Below are positions 54,846 through 64,000 of a stretch of 64,000 nucleotides of DNA, in pieces. Below the pieces are notes generated by a model. The model was not told where the DNA came from. It saw only the letters and a list, made by a program, of their open reading frames with translations, and made no database searches. The stretch spans positions 11,157,950-11,221,949 of the forward strand of contig NC_037596.1 of assembly GCF_003073045.1 (NCBI RefSeq), written 5' to 3'. The position numbers were made by a program, and so were the translations under genes. This DNA is from Pomacea canaliculata (Eukaryota > Mollusca > Gastropoda > Architaenioglossa > Ampullariidae). The first letter of the stretch is position 1; every line of letters begins with the position of its first letter.

Positions 54846-56700
54846 CTCTTACAGGCAAAAATGTTTTGATTATTTGTTGAAAGAACGCGCCATTGTCTCA
54901 CCCCGCTAGTGTGCTCAAAAGGGAGTGATCGAGAGACACTACGTCGTGCCGTGACAGTGTACAACGCCTTTTTTAACTTTATGATCGAGACAGGTCACGT
55001 ACTAGCACTCCGGAAACTTTTAAACAGTGTTTCACTTCCCAATAAAATTATCCCTAAAATCAACCCAATGATATTTTGCCAATAGCACTAGCCACCCTTG
55101 TAATGAAAACTGTAGAGAATGTCGCGGATCGCCCCCAGCGTCGCCGAATGCACGCTCGCAACTGCTCACACAGCCGCACGAACACACATCCTCTCAGCCA
55201 GAGGGGGACACGACGCACCTATCAAACCTTTAATGAACGTAGACCACAACAAATTAGAAGGTTAATCACATGTAGGTAAAAATAAGAAAATAAAATGATT
55301 GGAGATGTATAAATACGCGTACACACACAGGCAAGAAAACGGTGTACTACCCCTTCCCCCACCTCGAAAAAAATGGGTATTAAGAGATGTTCGTAAGGGA
55401 GATAATAAAAAAGGCAAACACCCGCACACACTGCGGCGCAGTAATGTCAGAGTTCTTGCCCCTGAGGCCTCATGCCTGACGTTAGATATAGATCCACCGA
55501 GTTCGCACCATACTGAACCCTGTGTGATCTGTTGACACTGTCTCCTTCACTTTTTGTGTTGATACTCTCGCGCTGACCTCCACTGCACTGTGCGTCCGAC
55601 GTGAACAGGGACCCTTTGATGCTCTACAGTCCGAGTTGCCCTATGTCCACACGAACCGGATAAAAATAGCCTGGACTCTGACGTCAAACGTCGTCTGCTG
55701 TAAACCTTTCTACTACCGGTGCGTCTCATGTGCTGAGAGAAACACAGGCACAAAAACATGGCTGACACCCGACATTTTAACACGTTTTCTCCTAATAAAT
55801 TATATAAAAACAGAACAAATGATACCCACTGATGTTTACTGATATGGTTGGACCACGAACTTGTATCAATAGACAAATTGCAAACAACTTTTTTTTTATA
55901 AATTAACTCTTATATCGAGGCTCTCCATCAAAAAGCTTCCGGTTCAGTCACATTCATTGTTACGGCTCGCCGAGACTAACAGCGGATAACTTCGCAAGAG
56001 TCTAAGCGTTGGTCTTGGCAGACACACAGCAATCCACCTATACACGTCAGTGGTTACATGGAATGTTGAAGATTAAAATTTGTTCATTCTGAATAGACTG
56101 TATAAACACCTGGAAAAGCCTAAAGCACAGCCAGGACTGTTTTTGCTGCATTTAGTTTTAGTTCAATACAGCACAACCACACTTTTTAGATTTGAGGCTG
56201 AATTCTGTCGATTTTAAGTTCTTCCAACGCCATCAATTTCCATCAATTTCCATCAATTTCCTGTATGGTTGACAGACCCTGGTGGTTTACTGGCTTCTCG
56301 TGTTATTTTTTTCCTGGTGGTCAAAATAAACTTTAAACACAAAATCACACCATGTTTTCAAAGTAAATATTTAATAGCTGCGTAAGGCAAGAGAACATAT
56401 CACATACACCTATTGTGCCGACACCTTTTCCATTACAGTAAGAAGACTTGAATACAAATGCTTTATTTCTGGAATTACAAAGGAAGTGCAAGCCTCATGT
56501 TGCACTGTACCTAATATTATCATTTATCATTTTGCTAATGTTCTTTGAAAATGGTTTAAAAACCTGCGCCTATAAGGTTCACCATGAAATCGGTTATACG
56601 CTATCTTGTGATAATGAGATTTGCAGTTGTTGACATTTGAAACCATGTGCTATGTTTTGGGTCCATGGCTTCATCCCTAAAATGTTGAACTACTTCACAG
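54846..56700. other. Intergenic stretch before gene I
   Basis: Bases 55920-56030 are an inverted, diverged copy of 18925-19005 (shared GCTCGCCGAGACTAACAG and GCGTTGGTCTT), a dispersed repeat. 55080-55240 and 55440-55780 are GC-richer but show no recognisable protein. No counterpart of D or F lies here on the minus strand. Confidence 0.5.
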
Positions 56701-56814
56701 CAATCAAACAGTAATTCGCGTATATAAAGTGCTTACACGGAAGAAGATCGTTGCTTAATAAGGCAGCGTTAGCTGTGTATCTCTCAGTGAAGCAAATATA
56801 AAGGCTTTAACACG
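56701..56814 (+). promoter_or_regulatory. TATA promoter of gene I
   Basis: A TATATAAAG box at 56721-56729 is preceded by CAATCA and lies about 90 bases before the start codon. The 5' UTR would be about 60 bases and has no ATG. E and G have no comparable TATA box. Confidence 0.6.
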
Positions 56815-59800
56815 ATGCTATTTTATATCTCACTTGTATTTATCATGTTTCCAGTGGTGACTTTTTCACAAACACAAGCATGTAAGTATAAATGTTTTTG
56901 AAATATAATAAATCGAAATATTTGCAAAATACGATTTACTGGATGGTCATAGTCAAGTTTATTGATAAACCTTGTTTCAACACTTCTTGACGATAGTCAT
57001 GCATGTATCTGCTTCGTCATACGCTTTTGTGAATCTTAAAAAAGATTCGGACGTGTTTAATTTAACATTTTTGGGTACGTTTCTTTAACACCTTTGTATT
57101 TCTACAGAAAGTGGTGATAATCTTAATAATTATACCTTGTCATTCAGAAAATGAACAAACTTTGTTTTACCCCACAATATGTTGAAGTTTTTATTTTTGC
57201 TAACAAATACTCTTAATTATGGGAAAACCAATTATATTTACCTTTTTCCTGTCGCCTGATGAAATTTATCTTATCCTACATTCTTAGACTTTTTAAAATG
57301 ACAACGGAAGTTACTGAAATATAAACTGCATGCAGCTAAAACTTCCTCAATAAATTCTAAAGTTACCGACAAGTTTTGTTTATTTTCTTTACTTAGCTGA
57401 GGATAAACGTTTGTGGTTTTCCTTCTTTCTTTTATTGGCTTAGTTTTTTACTGTAATGTTCACTACTGATAAAGTTTAAATTTTGTAAGATGAAGGAATG
57501 TCTCTTCATTTTTCTTTTCTTTAAAACTGGACTATAGTATAAATCTCTCTTGTTGATCGTCAAAGACATAGATGAGCTGCCTTCACAGAATTCATCAATT
57601 AGAGTCTTAAGAGGGACAGATTTTTCCCTTTTTTTGGCTATACTGACACAACCACAATACACTGCCCTCCCAATCACTCTACACATCACTTTTAGCTACC
57701 TCCAGAGACAAATGTAAACTTTTACAAACAGCATCGTCTCGTTGTGCGGCTTCTGTTTCAGGTGTAAAACTGACGCTTGTACCTTTACAAGAAAATGTTA
57801 TATCGCTGTTAGAAAACAGCTTTCTCAATGTAACATTTGGTATAGACGCCTCAAGCTGTCCCTTCAGGACATCATATGCAATAACCGTAAACACAAGAAC
57901 ACTAGATGGTAAGTCTGAGTACGATGGGTCAATGACCTTGTTGGACGGCACGTGCAGTGATACACGAAACACATCAGTTCGTTGCATCAGCCCCACGGGG
58001 CCTGGACAGCTGTACAGGAAAGTAAACAGATCTCATGTGCAGACACAGTGGGAATGGAAGTGGAAAGACCCTCAATCTGGTCGTTTTATGAATAATCGAA
58101 AAGAGCTAAACCTTAATGTTTTATGTAAGTATCTAATTAAATCTTATTATTATTTATTATTAAATAGATCTTACTTGACACATCAGTATGTGCTTTTTAC
58201 AAAGACATTTACAATTGAAAATAATATACAAGATATCTTTATGTGTACAAGGCAGCCGAAAATACAAATCTACTTAGTGACAATAAGCAGCATTAATGCA
58301 TAATAAAGTTATATATATATAATGTTCACAATAATTTTTAATGTTTGTAAAATTTGTCTCGCTGTCTTATGATAGAGACCACCGAAACTGATATAGTGAA
58401 AAAGCTGTGAAAACAAAAGTCAGGACATATAAGAGAACACGCGAAAGAGTTCGCGATTTTCGTTAACCTGAAGAAATTACTTTTCGGATATTTTATGCAC
58501 GCTACCGTCTAAAAATACTAGTGTTAAACAGATTTCTTTGACAGTATGGAACCTATCTCCTGTTTGGATACGACTACTATTGTTGATTTACATGTATATT
58601 TACTTTTTTATGTTTTGTTATAACTAACAATAGTATGCAGGGCTTCCTAACACTGTTTCCATTGAAGTGATTTGTTCTGCTATGCTAATAGATATATTTA
58701 GACAATAAAATTTAAATGAATTGCACATTTATCAAACTGTTTTAAATAGTATAATGTATATTAGAATTTTATAATGATCATCATTTTCGTAATATTAATT
58801 TAGATACCTTTCTGCAGTTGATATTAAAACTTATCACGTCAAACTCACAGGAAAGCAAATCTATTGCAAAGTTCTGTAAAAAAGAGAAGGACGACTTTCT
58901 AGTTGTGTTTATTTTCGTCACACATAAAAAATGAAAGATAAAAAAAAAGAAAGAAAGAAGAAATGTAGCTTCATAAGTCATCAAGTTGTTGTCAGCATTT
59001 ATGTGTGTGCGGGTGTGGAGAGTTTTATTAGCTGGTTCGTTCGCCTGTTTATTCGTAGTACCCATATTTAAGTGTGTTAACTAACTTGGAGTTTAGTTTT
59101 TGTTTCTTTCTTCTTTGCTTCTGTGATAAATTCTGTAGGGTACAGATATGTTAATTTTAATTGCATATGTCCTTTCTTTTTTTGCAGACACACCCAGTGT
59201 CATTAGTATGACAATTAATGGACATGAAGCGAATAGCAGGCAACTTATTAACGAGGGTCAGATCAACATTTCCTGTTTGTTTGACAAAGGGAACCCTCCC
59301 GCTGATTGTTCTCTGCTGGATAGAAACAGAAAGCAACTGCATCACTTGAGATCGGAAAACTTACTCATTTATTCTCTTACAGTTCAATGTCAGGACGAGT
59401 GGCCAGTTTTACACTGCGAAGGAAAAGGCTCTGACAAGAATAGATCGGTGTCTTTACTTGTTAAGTGTAAGGAGAAACTAAAGAGTATTTTTCTAAGCCT
59501 AGTCATAACTGAGTGCTAGCAACAATGGCTGTTACAACCTCACCAAATGACTTTTGATTTTATAAGCAGCAGTGGGGGTAATATCATATGGTATAAATGA
59601 GGCCTTATGGGATTCATTGCTCTATTTTAGTGCTCTGTATTTTCTTAATCTCTCGATAAATACTTGTATGGTATTGAAGGTGTTTAGAACTTGCATCTTT
59701 GCATGTGAAAATGCAGGTGTACAAATAATGGAAAATTAGATTGATATTTTTTATGACTTTTAAATACAAGTGCATGTAAAGTGAAGCAAAAATTCTGACC

Positions 59801-61919
59801 ACACATTTGATTGATTCATTTTTTTGATTTACACATGCCATTTAAATATAAAGATTTTAATAATTGTGTAATTCTCAAAGAAGTGCAAACTACTGATTGA
59901 TGCTTCCTGATACTTCTTGCTCTAACAGGTCGTCCTCAGTTTGTAGACAAACACCCAAAGGTCATCAGTGATACAGAATATGAAAAGTGGATTTTTAACG
60001 TGAGGGCTCACACGACCAAACTTGAGAGCTGTTTTCTGAGTTCGTTGCCATTGGAAGAGAACTCAAACAAGGAAATAAAGTGTACACTGACTGGTGACCC
60101 ACCTGACCTGCTGTTGACCGTTGACCTTAACAAGGAAGATAGCGACAAGGAAGGAGAATGGACACTAAGTCTCCTTAATGAGAAAGGGTTTTCAGACCCA
60201 TTGGTCTTCAGTAAAATCTCCCGTAAGTATACTACAGCCTGTTTCTAAAATAACTGGAAGCTTTTCATTGGACTTAAAGAAAAAGGTTAAATAAAACTAA
60301 CACTAACTTTATTCATTTTCAGGATTTCGCGAAATTAAATATTAATGTTACAAACAAACTAAAGGTCAACTTCGACAGCAATTTTCAGAGATAATGTGAG
60401 ATTTCCTGTTTATGCAGCTTAATCTGCTTATATGGGGCTTACGAAGCTTACATGACTTGTCTGGATGAATAATAAGCGGACCTCTCGAGCTGTAGTTGAA
60501 AAGCGAAGGGATGTCGTTGCCAATAAGTAATATAGAGAAATCAAAGTCAAACTCTGGCTCCTCGGTTATAGGGCATTGGGGTTACCTCGCAAATGTAGTT
60601 TTTTCCTCTGAGGAACATTTTTAAAAAATGTCGTGGAATAAAATGACACAAAGCCATATCCGCGGAGCCTGAACACCGCTACAAAACTACTGAGAGAAGA
60701 CGCCTGTCAATGAGTTCTCTCTTTATTCCTAAGGCAATGGCTTTACACTCGTTTCATAATTTACAGCCACGTCTACTGATTGCTTCCGCTTACTTGATTT
60801 TGTTGGACCCACTAAATGAATATCAGCTGAACCTGTACAATTTTTAACATCAAGTGCGTGTCAGGGATCAAAGCAACGATTAATACTTGGCCATCACAGA
60901 ACATTCATAAAAATTTATGTATATATTTATTGTGATAGTTTGTGGGAACAAAAATAACAGCTCTTCTTTTGGTTTTTATAGCCAAAATTACACACCAACA
61001 CAGGTTATAGTCGATATATTAAACTCTTAAAATCTTAGAATCTGCATGTTTGATGATTGGTGTCGTAGATTGATGGCACATATCTTCACAGTTTATTGTA
61101 TTCCACCGACTTTAACCAATCAGACAGCGGGAAAAGACACATTGCTACCCGGGATACGTCAGCGTCAGGACATCGGCAGAACTTCTTAGAACATTCTCGT
61201 CTGCGTTACTCTTAGTCATTGAGGCAGGTCTGTAGATATTCTGAGTCCTGTTCCTGAGCCTTTATGACCTACATCAAATGTAACTACCACGAACTGTCGC
61301 TTGAACGATCTTTAAACATAAACGAAGACCTAAATGTTGACGATAAAAGAATTTAGACAAAATTGAAAATGCTTTTCAAAACAATAAAGCTCACAACGTT
61401 GCAGCAATATATGTCATTAGAAAAGTAAAGTATGTCAACGTGTAATGTCGTTTACATCGTTGGCATTCTACAGCATGAAACTCTGGTACTAATAAGTTAG
61501 GAAGTAAGCGGTATCATTGTGACTGATCCAGTATAAAAATTTAAAATAAATGGGATTTACTTTACCACGAAGAAATCTTGGAGTTTCGTGCGCTAAAAAT
61601 TCCGTCCGTTATTCTAAACTGCATGCACAGGGTCGACAAACATGATTTTACTGATGCTACGGATTCTACGGTTTTCTACACACTTGGCGTAACGCGCGAG
61701 GAGATGGGGTACATAGGGTAAGTACACTTGAGCCTACATTAATCATCTTTAGTTTTCTATCTAATGTCAGCTTACTAAAGCGAAAAGGTAACAAAACAGT
61801 TTTCGTAGGATGGTCTGCGATGGTTATATTTGAAATGTGCATAAATCTTTACAGGACAAGTCGGTCGCTTCATCTTATTATTGACAGCTTCATTTACTTC
61901 CTTGTCACTACTTCCTTAA
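56815..61919 (+). CDS. Three-Ig-module extracellular protein, gene I
   Basis: Exons 56815-56881, 57762-58124, 59188-59466 and 59929-60222 are well supported, with a probable terminal exon 61855-61919; total 355 residues. The signal peptide is MLFYISLVFIMFPVVTFSQT. Module 1 matches G in CISPTGPGQLYRKVNRSHV and a WEWKWKD segment. Module 2 is Ig-like, with TINGHEANS, EGQINISCLFDKGNPP, LTVQCQDEWPVLHC and VKC. Module 3 has WIFNVRAHT, SCFLSSLPLEENSNKEI, KCTLTGDPPDLLLTVDL and EWTLSLLNEKG. All introns are phase 1. The candidate last exon encodes RQVGRFILLLTASFTSLSLL to a stop, a hydrophobic end that could serve as a GPI signal; this exon is less certain. Coding exons are intact. Function is inferred only from the Ig-like architecture. 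Confidence 0.78.
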
Positions 61920-64000
61920 CTGTTTGTAGCTAGTACAAAATTACACGCTCCGCATCTCTACAATCTATTGCTGTGCATTTAAACATTTTCCAATGGATGC
62001 TTGGATAATACCGTACACGTGCATAACCTTTAAAATCTTAATAGGCCACTTCCCCCCCCCCACACACACACACAGGAATATATTTGTGTGGCGAAGTGGG
62101 TGGTTGTGTTTTTAAGTCTTTACATGAATGCCTTCTAGTTGTGTTTTATATGATTTAAATTAAGGTGTGATCTATTGTGAAAGAAATACGAACCTTATAA
62201 TTATATTCATTCTTTTTTTTTTCAGGGGCTAGGCTGTGAAGTTGATTCTCGCTCATACCTTGGACATTCAGGATCTAGGAACACCAAAATCACTAGGACA
62301 CTATCTGATAAAAGTAGCTGACTGCAGTCGTGATACAATTGAAAAAACATTGGCAAAAGATAAAAAAAATCGTATTCCAGGCACGCCTTGTATCTTCTTC
62401 GACGACTGCTTATTCACCAGACTACTGGACACTATTATAAAGCACACAGTGGAACAAGCGAGGATGAAAATTACCTCGGATATCAGAAAACTGATGTTAT
62501 TAGTTATATTGTTAGAATTACATGGTTCGTAGAATTGCAATTTTTATTACATTGTTCTTGTTTTACTGCTGGCATGCAAATTTTGTAAAACTCTGTATGA
62601 TCTCTTATCCTTTTTCTTTCTCTCTAGGCACCTCCCTTCCCTTTAGTCTTAAATTTACTATTTTATTGTGCTTTTTGCAATGCATGTCTTGCATCTTATT
62701 GCATGTTTGCTTAACCAAAAAAGTGTTGAAATACATATGTGATTGGGAAAAAATATAGCATATGGTAATTTACAAAATAACCTAGAGACCACGAAAGTTT
62801 AAACCATGGAACGAAAAACACCTCACCACAAATTTATAAACAAAATAAGTTTATCAAAAGGTTAATTTAAAAAGATAAGAAAAATATTTTGGACACAGTA
62901 GCTATAATATTTCTAATAAAGATGAAAAGATGGCTTTGAAACATATAACCTCAAAAAATAAGTAATATGTGTAGGGTGTCCATGATGTTATATCTGACAA
63001 TTAAAAATTCGAAAACTGTTTCCTTTAACTGTCTTTCTGGCTGTATATCTTAAGAGATGACTTGTAACATGAAAAATCTATCCTATTAGAGTTACCTTTG
63101 AGTGAGCTTCAAAAAAGGAACTTGGTTGCAGTTTACAGAAAGACGACGAGAAGTGATAAAATTATTCCACTTATCAAGGTTTAGACAGGTCACAGATTCT
63201 TCGTTGTCACGTCAAGAAAGGATTTGCCGATGATATTCAAGTGAAGATCAAAATGCGATTCTACTTTACGAAGCCTCCAATTAGCTTTATAACTGTCTAC
63301 AAGAGCACAGGTTTTTTTTTACCTGCGCACCAGGTAAAATAAGAATGTCAGTAACTAAAATATCTCCATTTTGTTGAATACGAATTGGATCAGAATACAA
63401 CTATAAAGTGTTCTTTTATATTAACTTGCTTCGGTCGAGCCATTGTGTCTGCTGGATTTAGAACGGTGAGAAGGTTAATCGAAAGGTGTTTGCTCATATG
63501 CGTGAACCTTTTAATGTTGGGCTACAAGTATACTGTATTGTCTTAGAGTGATAATATATTTAGTATGTTGTTTAATTTTCTGATATATGTGGATTCATTA
63601 AATTGTTTGTGTAAAGTTCATGATTTAGGCAAAGAATTGTTGATGAGATTTGGTAACGGAACAAATGAGCCTAGAGATCAGATAGACTGCACATGTAGTA
63701 TGCTGGTACAAGACGTGTGATTAATGGCGATTTTTTACTGATAGATGCAATCAGTGGGTGTGAAGACTCAGGAGGGAAGACTTGCTAAAGAAAGATGTAG
63801 CACTCCTGTTTAAGTCTGGCTGCTGCTCATGCAGTGACCATTATGACTACTAACAGTTTATGAAGTTGGCTAAGAAAAATAAGCTGACTTGGTGTGATAA
63901 GGACTGTGCCATCACTTTTCAACGTTCCCAACTCACTACCAACTGTCACACCAAGAATATATCAGGGCAGAATTCATCAGCTAGCAAGAATAGAGATATA
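61920..64000. other. Right end of window, one unassigned open frame
   Basis: After a strong polypyrimidine-CAG acceptor at 62225, an open frame without an ATG runs to a stop at 62532 (about 98 codons, including DKKNRIPGTPCIFFDDCLF). The protein looks coding in composition but is not recognised, and its phase does not fit the exons of gene I without a shift. It may be an exon of a neighbouring gene or a transposon piece. 62760-64000 shows nothing further. Confidence 0.35.

Noticed and set aside
55547-55876. 109-residue minus-strand open frame
   Set aside because: No homology to the window's families, no splice-site logic, and it sits in a repeat-rich GC island.
61631-61719. Splice-flanked open segment (includes DSTVFYTLGVTREEMGYIG)
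   Set aside because: It is open only in phase 2, whereas gene I exon 4 ends in phase 1, and it has no counterpart behind E or G.

Overview
The window is animal nuclear DNA: AT-rich, intron-rich, full of microsatellites, LINE and foldback-element debris, with small exons joined at GT/AG sites. The gene families (small secreted or GPI-anchored Cys-rich proteins, and lineage-specific Ig-like proteins in tandem arrays) suggest a lophotrochozoan, most likely a gastropod mollusc. That assignment is an inference; no diagnostic gene is present.

Left part (1-25.9 kb): a tandem array of a six-exon gene for a roughly 155-residue secreted protein with eight cysteines and a C-terminal hydrophobic tail like a GPI signal. 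Three complete copies lie on the + strand (A 3824-7884, B 12497-16338, C 19771-23235). The edge of a fourth, inverted copy sits at 3-32, with a CR1/L2-like LINE in its intron 1. A decayed 3' flank at about 25.43-25.83 kb marks a further lost copy. Copies B and C carry a tandemly doubled TATA promoter module and copy A has one.

Right part (27.9-62 kb): two interleaved families. One family encodes proteins with three Ig-like modules, one exon each, all introns in phase 1: E (33.6-36.1 kb, decayed), G (44.5-46.7 kb) and I (56.8-61.9 kb). The other encodes small single-pass type I membrane proteins with a six-Cys ectodomain: D (27.9-31.8 kb, minus), F (39.4-42.7 kb, minus) and H (48.8-53.4 kb, plus). 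D/E and F/G are head-to-head pairs with start codons about 1.8 kb apart, repeated about 10.87 kb apart, so the pair was duplicated as a unit; H and I form a rearranged third pair. The pairing suggests an extracellular recognition module co-expressed with a small membrane receptor, perhaps in immunity or allorecognition. This is inferred from architecture, not shown.

Exon coordinates were read by hand from splice consensus, phase continuity and paralogue agreement, without transcripts. C-terminal exons of D, G and I and the 5' untranslated exons are the least certain parts. No tRNA, rRNA or CRISPR was recognised.
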